From: an uncultured Acetatifactor sp.
GTDB taxonomy: Bacteria; Bacillota; Clostridia; Lachnospirales; Lachnospiraceae
Direction: 5' to 3'
NCBI GenBank assembly: GCA_910577185.1
Contig: CAJTLR010000018.1
Location: forward strand, 1-41,916
DNA length: 41,916 nt
Positions 8,566 through 17,510 of the stretch are shown here, piece after piece. Position numbers and translations under genes: made by a program. The number at the start of each line of letters is the position of its first letter. Position 1 is the first letter of the stretch. The notes beneath the pieces are model-generated. The model was not told where the DNA came from and made no database searches. It saw only the letters and a list, made by a program, of their open reading frames with translations.

Positions 8566-9549
8566 TTATATCCCCTTCAGTCGTTCTCTGATTTCTTCCA
8601 CACTGAGCCATTCCGTATTGCTCCCGGAACTGTAGGAAAAGCCTTCTTCCACTTTCCGCCCCGTGGGCACCGCCTTTCTGGCATTGTTGAATACCATTTG
8701 CGGATATATGATAAAATGTTTGTCATATTCATAGGTGGTAAAGGAATCTTCCGCAGTTACCATAATCTCATGCAGCTTCTCCCCTTCCCCGATACCGATC
8801 TGACGCATGGTACAGTCCGGGCACATTGCCTTTGCCAGATCCGTGATCTTAAAGGACGGAATCTTGGAAATGAATGTTTCTCCCCCCTTTGATTCTTCCA
8901 GCGCCTTGACTACCAGTTCCACACCTTCCTGCAGGCTGATCCAGAATCTTGTCATGCGATAATCCGTGATAGGAAGCTCCGTCTTTCCCTGGTCCAGAAT
9001 GCTTTGGAACAAAGGAATCACCGATCCCCTGCTTCCTGCCACATTACCGTACCTGACAATGGAAAAGCTGATATCCTTGGCGCCGGTATATGCATTTGCC
9101 GCAATAAACAGCTTATCAGATACCAGTTTGGTGCCGCCATACAGATTCACCGGGTTCACTGACTTATCCGTGGAAAGTGCCACCACCTTTTTCACGCCCT
9201 TGTTCAATGCCGCCTCAATGACGTTCTGCGCCCCGTGAATATTGGTTTTGATTGCTTCCGCAGGATTATATTCACATGCCCGCACCTGCTTTAACGCCGC
9301 CGCATGAATCACATAGTCCACGCCTTCGAACGCTCTTTCCAGACGCTCCTTGTCCCGCACATCCCCGATAAAAAAGCGAAGCTTGTCCAGGTGCTCCCTG
9401 AATTCGTTCTGCATCATGAACTGCTTAAACTCGTCCCTGGAATAAATGATAATTTTTTTCGGATTATCATTTTCCAGCATATATTTTGTAAATGCTTTTC
9501 CAAAACTGCCAGTACCTCCTGTAATCAGGATTGCTTTATCTTCAAACAT
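8566..9549 (-). CDS. pseB: UDP-GlcNAc 4,6-dehydratase (inverting), PseB
   Basis: A 327-residue extended short-chain dehydrogenase. It has the ITGGTGSFGKAF nucleotide loop, HAAALKQV, the LYGGTKLVSDKLF segment with the catalytic Tyr-x-x-x-Lys, and RMTRFWI, a strong PseB marker. PseB removes water across C4-C6 and inverts C5 of UDP-GlcNAc. Two adjacent ATGs exist; the second (9549) has the better spacing to AAAGGAGG. It is the first gene of the left glycan cluster and has its own promoter. The membrane dehydratase at 15-17 kb has Met in place of this Tyr, so the two enzymes probably make different stereoisomers. Confidence 0.92.
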   Translation of the reverse strand: MFEDKAILITGGTGSFGKAFTKYMLENDNPKKIIIYSRDEFKQFMMQNEFREHLDKLRFFIGDVRDKERLERAFEGVDYVIHAAALKQVRACEYNPAEAIKTNIHGAQNVIEAALNKGVKKVVALSTDKSVNPVNLYGGTKLVSDKLFIAANAYTGAKDISFSIVRYGNVAGSRGSVIPLFQSILDQGKTELPITDYRMTRFWISLQEGVELVVKALEESKGGETFISKIPSFKITDLAKAMCPDCTMRQIGIGEGEKLHEIMVTAEDSFTTYEYDKHFIIYPQMVFNNARKAVPTGRKVEEGFSYSSGSNTEWLSVEEIRERLKGI

Positions 9550-9621
9550 CATGCCTCCTTTACAGACTGCTCTGCTTCATCTCCAGAAGTAATCCTCTGC
9601 TCATATCCACATTTTCCCATT

Positions 9622-9650
9622 ATTTTACCACTCATTACCTGAATACGCAA
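9622..9650 (-). promoter_or_regulatory. Promoter of the pseB-led glycan cluster
   Basis: On the minus strand: TTGCGT (9645-9650), 17-nt spacer, TAAAAT (9622-9627) preceded by TGG (extended -10). The transcript would begin near 9615, leaving a leader of about 65 nt before pseB. No terminator was seen between the HD-domain gene and this promoter, so read-through is also possible. Confidence 0.6.
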
Positions 9651-9661
9651 CCTTTTCCGTA

Positions 9662-11893
9662 TCATCTTTCGGCACTTTTCTGATCACTTTCGTGATTATT
9701 TTCCTTTTCGTTCATTTCTGCTACCGTCCAGTAAAAATAATAGTCAGAATAGTAATCATATCTGACCGGAACTGCCTTTTGTCCTGTTCCGGCTTTCTCC
9801 GCGCCTTCCTTGATTTCTCCATACCCATCTTCCTGTACATACCCTGCTGCCAGTACCATATCGTAGTGATTATACTGGAAGGAGGAAAAATACAATTGCC
9901 ACTCACCCTCTGTGGTTATTTTCTCAAACTGGCCTTTGTCAAACTGTCTGCACTTCTGATACAATGCCAGCGCCGCCAGCCTTGTCTCTTCCCGGTTCAC
10001 AATACCAAAGCGGGTGCATAGCATATTTCCCACTCTTTCAGCCAGTCCCTTTAATCCTTCTTTATCCTTAATATACCCCCAGGCTTTTTTATCTATACAC
10101 TGCAGCACATTTCCCAAAAACGCCAGATAACAATAAAAATCTGTCTTTTTCCAAATGAACGAAATACTGTCCTCACTGCCCATTTTTTCTGCCTTGTTTT
10201 CCCATTTCCCGTCTCTGGCCTTCAGCACATTTTCCAGTGTCTTCTTTCCTTCTCTCCAGAGCCCTTCCAATGACGAACCGGCCTCCATAAGACTTTCGGC
10301 CGTGTTGATCAGGACTCCTGCCTGGTCTTCCACCATTGCTTTGCCGATTTTTTCCACAACACGATTTGTCTCAGTACAGAATTCCCGGTAATGCTTTTTC
10401 AGCCAGTCCAGCAGAATTTCTGCCTTCAGCAAAATGGGATTATTGGAAATAAAAAAATCAACATAAGTATTCGGAAATTCCGGCTGTCTCTCCAGCATTT
10501 TTTTAATTTCCCAGATTCCTTCTCCTCTCTTCATGGCAAAGGAAGGATTATATGCCGCAATCTGTAATAGGCGTCCTTTATCATAAACAATTTTAATTTC
10601 CTGCTCTGCGATGTTTCCATCATCCCTGTTCACTTCCAGGTACCGGCATGCATCTATATTGAACAATCTCCTATAAGCAAAAGTGGTCGTGTTTCTCCCC
10701 TTTTCCCTGCCGCACCAGCAGGAATATTTTCTTTCCCTCCCACGCACTTTCTGCTCTGTCCGGGACTTCGTCATGGGCATATAGCAGTTCCCGCAAATAA
10801 AAAAATTACTGCTTTGACTGATATCAAAATAAATCCGGTTCCATTCCTGCAGGTCATCGCAAAGCCGGAACAGAAAAGACATAGGGTTTTCCCGAAATAT
10901 ATTTTTATAATATTCGCTTTTCTTTTTTCCCTGATTGCGGTATTTCAATGTATGATTGTAAATCATCAGGGCAGAGATTTCAATAACTGCCCTCTTGACC
11001 GGGGACAGCATGGCGATTTTGCCATTATCATAATATTTATAAAGAAGAATCACAGCCGACAGTGCTCCGTGATCTCGTTTTCCCACACGTTCAGCCACTT
11101 CCTTCTCTCCTGCCACTTTGTATAAAAGGCTGTCCTGAAGAACAGACTGAATGGTCGAAATGGTTTCCACCTCCTGGACAAACAAGTGGGAAAACGGCAG
11201 AAAATCTCCCAGTTCCCTTACCGTCCGTCCAATATAGGCAATCGGATATCCGATATCATGCAAAAGTGCTGCTACAATCGCCGATGAAAAAAACAGATAC
11301 CGGTATATCTCTTCCTCCGCCTGGTCCCCGGAATTTTTCTCATCTGCCTGCCATTTTGCATTGCAGTTCAGTTCATTTTTCACACTGTTTCTGATCAGTT
11401 CCGCTACTTTATTGTTTATTCTCTGATACAACTGCCGGCAAACTTTCTCATACTTCAGGTCATTCAGAAAAACGAACATTTCATACATATTTTTTACCTG
11501 GTGCACATAATGATCCCTGTAGTATGTATAATCATGTTCACTTTTATTGTATTCCAGGTGCATCATCCATTCAAAATAAAAATAAGACGAATGAAACAAC
11601 TGTCCGATTCCATCTATATCCACATAGCTGTCAAGAAACTTTTCCGAAGTCAGTTCGATAATCTCGCAAAATTCTTCTTCCCGCTCCCCATATACCTTCT
11701 TCAGGGTCTGATAAGTGTCTTCAATCTCATTCAGTGTCCATCTTCCATCCCTCTGATGCGGAAAACCAGCTGTCAGGTTCTGCCATTCTTCATTCTCATG
11801 GCTTCCTGCATCTGTTTTTCCCGAATGTAGATCCTTTGCAGGATCAAACGACCTGATGAACCTCTGCATTGATTCAAAATCAAAACGTGCCAT
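9662..11893 (-). CDS. HD-domain metal-dependent phosphohydrolase-like protein with zinc-knuckle insert (cassette gene 3)
   Basis: A 743-residue soluble protein. An HD-superfamily core spans about residues 120-355. Candidate metal ligands are His128/His131 (RDHYVHQ), His212-Asp213 (LLHDIGYP), His275 (RDHGALSA), His314 (IYNHTLK) and Asp346/347 (LCDDLQEW), so the metal site looks intact. Directly after it, CGNC (about 367-370) and CWC (392-394) form a putative zinc knuckle. The remaining ~350 residues are charged, mostly helical and unrecognised. HD enzymes typically hydrolyse phosphoester bonds in nucleotides or nucleic acids; the substrate here is unknown. The start has AGGGGGAAT upstream and follows the ATPase gene by 20 nt. 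Nothing resembles a sugar enzyme. It could be a nucleotidase effector or regulator (inference). Confidence 0.85.
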   Translation of the reverse strand: MARFDFESMQRFIRSFDPAKDLHSGKTDAGSHENEEWQNLTAGFPHQRDGRWTLNEIEDTYQTLKKVYGEREEEFCEIIELTSEKFLDSYVDIDGIGQLFHSSYFYFEWMMHLEYNKSEHDYTYYRDHYVHQVKNMYEMFVFLNDLKYEKVCRQLYQRINNKVAELIRNSVKNELNCNAKWQADEKNSGDQAEEEIYRYLFFSSAIVAALLHDIGYPIAYIGRTVRELGDFLPFSHLFVQEVETISTIQSVLQDSLLYKVAGEKEVAERVGKRDHGALSAVILLYKYYDNGKIAMLSPVKRAVIEISALMIYNHTLKYRNQGKKKSEYYKNIFRENPMSFLFRLCDDLQEWNRIYFDISQSSNFFICGNCYMPMTKSRTEQKVRGRERKYSCWCGREKGRNTTTFAYRRLFNIDACRYLEVNRDDGNIAEQEIKIVYDKGRLLQIAAYNPSFAMKRGEGIWEIKKMLERQPEFPNTYVDFFISNNPILLKAEILLDWLKKHYREFCTETNRVVEKIGKAMVEDQAGVLINTAESLMEAGSSLEGLWREGKKTLENVLKARDGKWENKAEKMGSEDSISFIWKKTDFYCYLAFLGNVLQCIDKKAWGYIKDKEGLKGLAERVGNMLCTRFGIVNREETRLAALALYQKCRQFDKGQFEKITTEGEWQLYFSSFQYNHYDMVLAAGYVQEDGYGEIKEGAEKAGTGQKAVPVRYDYYSDYYFYWTVAEMNEKENNHESDQKSAER

Positions 11894-11913
11894 TCAAATT
11901 CCCCCTAAACCCC

Positions 11914-12924
11914 TTAAATCTCGTATACAAATGGTTCTCTTTTGTCATCCCTGCAGAAATCATAATATTCTTTTTGATATTTACATGTAATACTCTTAAT
12001 TCTTCCTTTATCCTGGTTCGAAATTCCTCCTAACGTCTTTAGGGCCTCATCCTTAAATTCATCCTCATGCACTTCGCTGAAGACAGCATACACCTGTGTA
12101 TATCTGTCCTCCTTCCCTGAATCCTCCAGTGCAGACTTCACGGCTTCTCCCGCAGCGTCAAGATGACTTCTGTCTGCCGTGGTCACAACATAATAGTGAA
12201 TTTCATCCTTCTCATTGCTTATACGGACAAATTTCCTCAATAATTCCAGCATAATGCTGGAATACTCATCATACCCCGGTGGCATATCAATCACAATATC
12301 GGTATATTGTCCCGTCTCTTTTTCCTCTCCCGCAGCCCCATTATCTGCACCGTAACAGCGCAAATCCTTAAGCAGCCTGCAAACCTCCAGCCTGAATTTT
12401 CCTATGCTCAGGTCAGGAAGCCTTCCGTCTATGTAACGGAAAAAATCTCTTTCCGCACTTTCCGGAGAACAAAAGACGAAGTCCAGATAACCATTGAATC
12501 CAATATTTTTAATATCTGATTCCGGGGCGATTACAGCGCCTTCCGTAACAATAGCAGTTATGGCCATGTTTTCTTTCCATACATAGTCATTCAGTGTCTC
12601 CTGTCTGTATTCCCTGCGGAAGCGAAACGAATTGGCATTCTTTTTACTGCCAAGCCTGTTTTGGAGACGGGATTCCTCTATCTTCTCCAGGGTATCCCCA
12701 TTCTGTTCCTGTATCTTGTAAAAAGCTTCATATGCCGCCTTATCTCTGGCATAAATCAATGTCTTGAGCCCGGAGCCTTTAAAATCTGCATCCAGCAGAA
12801 GAACCCTGGCCCTATTTTCATTTGCGTTTTTTTCGGCCAGTTCCATGGACTTAAAAAGAGAGAATGCGGTTTTCCCGCATCCCCCCTTCACTGAATGAAC
12901 AATGTGGAATCTCATTTTACCCAT
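11914..12924 (-). CDS. ParA/MinD-like deviant-Walker ATPase (cassette gene 2)
   Basis: A 336-residue SIMIBI-class P-loop ATPase. The deviant Walker A is VKGGCGKTAF (residues 12-21) with both signature lysines. A second switch, VLLLDADFKGSG (41-52), and a Walker B, DIVIDMPPG (209-217), are present. No DNA-binding helix-turn-helix, MinD-type amphipathic tail or BY-kinase tyrosine cluster is evident (it ends EPFVYEI), and no parB-like partner is nearby, so plasmid or chromosome partition is unlikely. The ATG at 12924 has GGAGG 10 nt upstream and lies inside the end of the upstream gene (13-nt overlap), so the two are translationally coupled. Nucleotide-dependent dimerisation controlling the flanking cassette proteins is a reasonable guess. 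Confidence 0.87.
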   Translation of the reverse strand: MGKMRFHIVHSVKGGCGKTAFSLFKSMELAEKNANENRARVLLLDADFKGSGLKTLIYARDKAAYEAFYKIQEQNGDTLEKIEESRLQNRLGSKKNANSFRFRREYRQETLNDYVWKENMAITAIVTEGAVIAPESDIKNIGFNGYLDFVFCSPESAERDFFRYIDGRLPDLSIGKFRLEVCRLLKDLRCYGADNGAAGEEKETGQYTDIVIDMPPGYDEYSSIMLELLRKFVRISNEKDEIHYYVVTTADRSHLDAAGEAVKSALEDSGKEDRYTQVYAVFSEVHEDEFKDEALKTLGGISNQDKGRIKSITCKYQKEYYDFCRDDKREPFVYEI

Positions 12925-15008
12925 CTTACTTTTTCCTCCCTCAGGTCACTGTAAGCATATAAACCGCTATCCTGATACCCCAGTTCCCTGCAGGCTTCGT
13001 GAATCTTTCCAATCACATTTCCAAAAACCGCCTTATCCAGTTCTGTACAGTATTGTTTCCTGAAATCATTCATCAGAAACTCTTCCCTTCTGTCAATGTC
13101 CCTGAGCTGGTAACGGCTCAGATTCCTGATAACAGAATATACGGTTCTTCTGGATTTAAATAATTCATCCGCAAAGGTTTCTTTCCTGTTTCCCACTCCT
13201 GCAGCGACTATTTCTATTTCCTTGTTCCAGCAGATATGTTGTTCCAGATAGCCGGTCTTAATCAGATATCCCAGCAAAATAGCCTTTACATTTCCGGCCC
13301 TGGCTATCACCGCATTACTCACCAGTCTTCGGAGATACCTGTTCACGCAGGAATCCTGCCCATGATAAAAACACTCATTAAAAAGCATCTCAAGAAATGT
13401 CTTTACCTCCCTGGTCTGTGCTTCGCTCATGGCTCCCGGTTCCAGACGCATCTTACAATTAATTTTCCCTTCCGGTATATGCATGGAATAATTAAATACT
13501 AAAAAGGCTTTCTTCAGCATGCCAATCGCCTGCACCGATTCCGCTTCCCACATATCTTCCAAAATAGTCCTGCGGTATTGATCGTCAATACTCTTAAGAA
13601 GCTTCCAGACGTCAATCATGACCTCTGTCTCGGTGTTTTCCAGCAGCCTTCGCATGTCTTCCGCTTCTGTTTCCGGCTTCTGCGCAGTCCCCGGCACCTT
13701 GTAAACGCTTATGGTCCTTCCACCATAGTCTTCGTCATTGCAGACATTCCGGTGATATAAATCAACTTCTCCCACTCTTCTCCCCTGGCTGATATAGAGG
13801 TACACATCACACTCTGGCGTCACCGCATGATGAATTGCGTGGAAGAGTTTCGCGCTGAATTGCAGTCTCGCCGTAGTATTGGTGGACATTCCGTTCAGCC
13901 ACTGACCGATCATCTCATATTCTTCCCGGTATAAAATCAGTTTTTCTGCCGTATTTTCCGTATTCCCAGCCCGCTCATGCAGCCACTCAAGCTGAGGCAT
14001 TACCATTCTCTCTTCCAGAGATTTTCTGGCTTGTCCTGCACTGTAAAAACAGCCTTCATCCATAAAAAACACCATGTCGAACTGGTGAAACAGAATTTCA
14101 AGGTCGGACACCAGCAGGAGATTAAACATCCTTTTATCTTCTGCCCTCAGCCTTTTTTCACCTGGGGCAATCCGGAACAGCAGCCTTCCCTCCTCTGTCT
14201 TTACACGGTCTAACCTGAACAGTTGTACATCAGCCCGGATTTCACAGTCTTTACACTCTCTATAATACTCCTCTATCAGTTCAGGCTTCTGAACCTCTCC
14301 CACACAGGCAATCCGCACTTGTGCCGGAAAAGACTCTTTATGGTGTGTATCCAGAAAATGTCCCACCTTTTCGATAAACCTGATAGACGAGATTTCTGTC
14401 AGGCCGCCTGCCTCCTGTATTGGCAACAGTTCAAAGCATCTCGCATTCCCTTGTGCGGAAGTCCGCAAAAATACCTGGTCTGAAAGAGAAATAGTATATC
14501 CCTGATAGCGTTTTTTATTTCTCTCCATGATAACCCGCGCCAGTTTACTGCCGCCCTGTTGCTCCAGCACCTCTCCCAGCGCTTTTGCTATCATTTCCAT
14601 AGGATGGCATCTGGGAATCAGCAAACGGTTTTCCATGCTAAGCATACAGCCTTTCCAGCGCATCAGCAGTTCCAGCTGGCGCACAAAGCGCCCGCAGTCT
14701 TCCTTTAAATTCCTTGTTGTAATTTCATATACAAGCTGTTTCAGCAGTGCAAGATACTTCTCGGCAAATTGTTCCAGATTCTCCCCGCAGCTTCTCCCCT
14801 CCAGGAATTCCCCCCACGCTTTGCTGTCTGCCTCCAGAAGTTTATTCCAGAGATCCAGCACCTCCGGATTGCATTCCAGTTCCTGTCTGCGCGCGCTGTC
14901 TTCTATCAAATCCTGCATTGTGTCTGCATTCAGTACATCCTGCCCAGCCTTACACAGTGCATCGGCAATTTTATTCTGCAAACTATCATCTTTCATCAAC
15001 ATCTCCAT
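12912..15008 (-). CDS. Unrecognised ~698-residue protein (cassette gene 1)
   Basis: I do not recognise this protein. It has no signal peptide and no convincing membrane segment. The N-terminal ~170 residues look helical and charged. The middle has alternating hydrophobic strands (VRIACVGEVQKPEL, MFNLLLVSDLEILF, FDMVFFMDEGCFY) suggesting an alpha/beta domain. The C-terminal ~200 residues look helical and include FADELFKSRRTVYSVIRNLS, which could be a winged-helix-like or interaction segment. The start is uncertain: ATG at 15008 has AAAGGTGA 7 nt upstream; ATGs at 15029 and 14996 are alternatives. It is the first gene after a strong promoter and overlaps the ATPase gene. A sensor or partner protein of the ATPase and HD protein is possible (inference). 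Confidence 0.8.
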   Translation of the reverse strand: MEMLMKDDSLQNKIADALCKAGQDVLNADTMQDLIEDSARRQELECNPEVLDLWNKLLEADSKAWGEFLEGRSCGENLEQFAEKYLALLKQLVYEITTRNLKEDCGRFVRQLELLMRWKGCMLSMENRLLIPRCHPMEMIAKALGEVLEQQGGSKLARVIMERNKKRYQGYTISLSDQVFLRTSAQGNARCFELLPIQEAGGLTEISSIRFIEKVGHFLDTHHKESFPAQVRIACVGEVQKPELIEEYYRECKDCEIRADVQLFRLDRVKTEEGRLLFRIAPGEKRLRAEDKRMFNLLLVSDLEILFHQFDMVFFMDEGCFYSAGQARKSLEERMVMPQLEWLHERAGNTENTAEKLILYREEYEMIGQWLNGMSTNTTARLQFSAKLFHAIHHAVTPECDVYLYISQGRRVGEVDLYHRNVCNDEDYGGRTISVYKVPGTAQKPETEAEDMRRLLENTETEVMIDVWKLLKSIDDQYRRTILEDMWEAESVQAIGMLKKAFLVFNYSMHIPEGKINCKMRLEPGAMSEAQTREVKTFLEMLFNECFYHGQDSCVNRYLRRLVSNAVIARAGNVKAILLGYLIKTGYLEQHICWNKEIEIVAAGVGNRKETFADELFKSRRTVYSVIRNLSRYQLRDIDRREEFLMNDFRKQYCTELDKAVFGNVIGKIHEACRELGYQDSGLYAYSDLREEKVRWVK

Positions 15009-15128
15009 GCGGTTCACCTTTAACCCCATCTTATGCCATATGCCCTGCCGAATGTACCATTCTACCCGAAATCTCTGTCATCAGAATTACAATGTGTTCT
15101 ATCCTGAAAAGCGATATTTCTCATTCAT

Positions 15129-15157
15129 AGTGTAACAAAATTGTAATAATATGTCAA
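15129..15157 (-). promoter_or_regulatory. Near-consensus promoter of the three-gene cassette
   Basis: On the minus strand: TTGACA (15152-15157), exactly 17 nt, TACACT (15129-15134). The start would be near 15122, giving a leader of about 115 nt before the first cassette gene. A second TTGACA lies further upstream (about 15189-15194) but has no good -10. The 239-nt gap holds no gene. Confidence 0.75.
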
Positions 15158-15247
15158 TGAATAATTCACAAATGCACCCTCGTCTGCAGTTGTCAAGTAA
15201 AAAAAGCATATTATTTTTCTTTGGGCAGTACGGTTATATTTCCTGTC

Positions 15248-17116
15248 CTACTCCCCTTTCGGAGTATACGTAGGCACGATTTGTTTGATATATTCCCTGA
15301 TATCATCCGGTTCTTTTACCACATATTCCCTCAGCCCTTCCAGCTGTTTCATAAACTTTTCTTCGTCAATCTGTATGGGTTGTCCGATATGGATCATCTT
15401 GTTGGCGGTTTCCTTCATACCCTCTTCCGCCATAAGCATCTCCTCATACAGCTTCTCCCCGGGCCGCAGGCCCGTAAACTGTATGGCAATATCTTCCCCC
15501 ACCTTGTAACCCGAAAGTTTGATCAGGTTCTCTGCCAGATCCAGGATTTTCACCGGCTCTCCCATATCCAGCACGAAAATTTCCCCGCCCCTGGCGTAGG
15601 CGCCTGCCTGCAGCACCAGGGACACTGCTTCCGGTATGGTCATAAAGTAGCGGATAATGCTGGGATCCGTCACGGTCACCGGTCCCCCTTCCGCGATCTG
15701 TTTTTTGAAAAGGGGAATCACACTGCCATTGCTGCCAAGCACATTGCCGAACCGGACCGCCACAAATTCCGTGTCGGAATGTTTGTTATAGGTCTGGACA
15801 ATCATTTCGCAAATACGTTTTGTGGCTCCCATAATATTGGTGGGATTCACGGCCTTGTCCGTGGAAATCATCACAAAACGCTTTACCTTCCACTTGTCCG
15901 CCGCCTGCACCACCTTCCAGGTGCCAAGCACGTTGTTCTTCACCGCCTCATTGGGGCTGACTTCCATCAGCGGTACATGCTTATGGGCTGCGGCGTGATA
16001 GACAATATCCGGGTGATAGTTCTCGAATATCTGCTCCATCCGGTTGGTATTCCGCACGGAAGCAATCAGCACCACCAGGTCCAGCTTCGGATATTTTCTC
16101 ACCAGCTCCTGCTGAATGTCATAGGCATTATTCTCATAAATGTCCAGGATCAGAAGCTGTCTGGGCTGATGGCACGCAATCTGTCTGCACAGCTCGCTGC
16201 CTATGGAACCGCCGCCCCCTGTCACCATGACAACCTTGCCGCTGACGTATCCCATGATCTCGTCCATATTTGTCTTGATAGCCTCCCTGCCCAGGAGGTC
16301 TTCGATTTCCACTTCCTTCAGCTTGGACACGGATACCTCACCGTTGATCAGCTGATAGGTGCCCGGAATGGCCCGGAGTTTGCATCCCGTCTCCTTACAG
16401 ATATCCAGAATGCCTTTCCTCACCTGGTGATTTGCGGAAGGAATGGCAAAAATAATCTCGTCTATCCCGTATTCCGCCACTGCATCCAGAATTTTATCCC
16501 TGCCTCCCACAATGGGAATTCCCCGCAGAAGCTTTCCCTGACATCCCACTTCGTCATCTATGATGCATTTCACACGCAGATTGATATACTGGCTGGACTC
16601 GATTTCCTTTATAATCATGTTGGCCGCCGCCCCTGCGCCGATAATCATCACATCCACCTTATCATTCCCCGAAAAGATGCTGGCTCTCTTGGAATTCAGA
16701 ACACGCAGAATGCGGTAACTGAACCGGATCATACAGGTAAATGCAAACAGAAAAAACCAGTAAAGCACATAGTAGCTTCTGGGCATCAGCCGGCTGGTCA
16801 TATAGCAGAAAATCACCTGTGCCAGGGCCGCGCAGCTGGTGGCAAACGCAATATTGATCAGTTCCGTGGCGCTGGCATACCGCCAGACACTCTTATATAA
16901 CTTCCAGATTAAAAAGAAAAAGAGTGTCAGTGCAATCGTATAAGGAAGGATAAATTCATATTTATCCAGATATTCCTGCGGAATTTCCTTAAAGCTGAAC
17001 TCAAAGCGCAAAAATATCGCCGCAAAAGAGGCCACCACAATGGACATGATGTCCATCAGGATCAGTGCAAAAATTCTATTCATCGGTATTCTGAGAAAAT
17101 TCGTATTTTTTTTCAT
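15248..17116 (-). CDS. Membrane-bound FlaA1/PglF-type UDP-GlcNAc 4,6-dehydratase
   Basis: A 622-residue protein of the CapD/PglF/EpsC group. About four N-terminal transmembrane helices (about 10-125) are followed by a CoA-binding-like Rossmann domain (MIIGAGAAANMII) and a C-terminal short-chain dehydrogenase domain starting MVTGGGGSIGSELCRQ. The catalytic segment reads NIMGATKRICE: Met replaces the usual Tyr, as in PglF-type retaining 4,6-dehydratases. FTGLRPGEKLYEE is also typical. It would make a UDP-2-acetamido-2,6-dideoxy-4-keto-hexose, the precursor of bacillosamine-like or FucNAc-type sugars. The start is uncertain: the ATG at 17116 begins the conserved part, but AGAAAGG is distant; an in-frame ATG at 17149 is an alternative. 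Confidence 0.92.
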   Translation of the reverse strand: MKKNTNFLRIPMNRIFALILMDIMSIVVASFAAIFLRFEFSFKEIPQEYLDKYEFILPYTIALTLFFFLIWKLYKSVWRYASATELINIAFATSCAALAQVIFCYMTSRLMPRSYYVLYWFFLFAFTCMIRFSYRILRVLNSKRASIFSGNDKVDVMIIGAGAAANMIIKEIESSQYINLRVKCIIDDEVGCQGKLLRGIPIVGGRDKILDAVAEYGIDEIIFAIPSANHQVRKGILDICKETGCKLRAIPGTYQLINGEVSVSKLKEVEIEDLLGREAIKTNMDEIMGYVSGKVVMVTGGGGSIGSELCRQIACHQPRQLLILDIYENNAYDIQQELVRKYPKLDLVVLIASVRNTNRMEQIFENYHPDIVYHAAAHKHVPLMEVSPNEAVKNNVLGTWKVVQAADKWKVKRFVMISTDKAVNPTNIMGATKRICEMIVQTYNKHSDTEFVAVRFGNVLGSNGSVIPLFKKQIAEGGPVTVTDPSIIRYFMTIPEAVSLVLQAGAYARGGEIFVLDMGEPVKILDLAENLIKLSGYKVGEDIAIQFTGLRPGEKLYEEMLMAEEGMKETANKMIHIGQPIQIDEEKFMKQLEGLREYVVKEPDDIREYIKQIVPTYTPKGE

Positions 17117-17224
17117 GATAGCTGACTCGTATAACCTTTCTTTTATCATTCCCGGCAAAGTCCCGTCCACTGTCAAATCAGTCCTTTTTCCGGCAGGAAG
17201 CCGCTTCCCTTAAGCCGTATCGCC

Positions 17225-17248
17225 CCGCAGCCGCCTGACGGCCTGCGG
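17225..17248 (-). other. GC-rich hairpin in the FlaA1-like gene leader
   Basis: CCGCAG-CCG and CGG-C-CTGCGG pair around a CCTGA loop with one bulged base. It lies 20-35 nt downstream of the predicted transcription start. No T-run follows on the minus strand, so it is not a simple terminator. Confidence 0.5.
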
Positions 17249-17268
17249 AGTTTGTCTTTGTAAGCTAT

Positions 17269-17274
17269 ATTATA
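17269..17274 (-). promoter_or_regulatory. -10 element for the FlaA1-like gene
   Basis: A perfect TATAAT on the minus strand in an AT-rich stretch. The -35 is weak (TTGCTT with 15-nt spacing). The start would be near 17261, giving a ~145-nt leader. Confidence 0.5.
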
Positions 17275-17478
17275 ACACTTTTTGCCGCAAAGCAACCATT
17301 ATCACAATTTTTTACCATGAAAATCCCGAATCCGGCCCGCCGGGCCGCCGTTTCCCGCAGGCACTCTCTGCTCACATTCCGGCTGCAGATGCCCCTGGAA
17401 ACATCTGCCTGCAAAGAAACTTCCATTTCCGGAAATCATCCTGAAACAACTGTATATTCCTGTGCTGCCCGCCTGAAA

Positions 17479-17510
17479 CGGGCTGCCGCACATATTCGCA
17501 CGGCAGCCCG
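17479..17510. repeat. Perfect 10-bp inverted repeat
   Basis: CGGGCTGCCG and CGGCAGCCCG flank a 12-nt spacer. It could form a stable RNA hairpin after the lipoprotein gene or be a protein-binding site. There is no adjoining T-run of terminator length. Confidence 0.5.

Noticed and set aside
11914..12924. Chromosome or plasmid partition ParA
   Set aside because: No parB-like gene, no centromere-like repeats and no DNA-binding N-terminus; the gene is coupled to two unrelated proteins.
15221..16900. 559-codon open frame on the + strand
   Set aside because: It lies wholly antisense to the FlaA1-like dehydratase, which has clear conserved motifs; the translated product is His/Leu-rich with no domain, typical of an antisense shadow.
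17275..17300. CGCAAAGC string resembling part of a c-di-GMP-I riboswitch
   Set aside because: The other required segments (GCACAGGGCAAACC-like stem and tetraloop receptor) are absent, and it lies on the + strand with no + gene after it.
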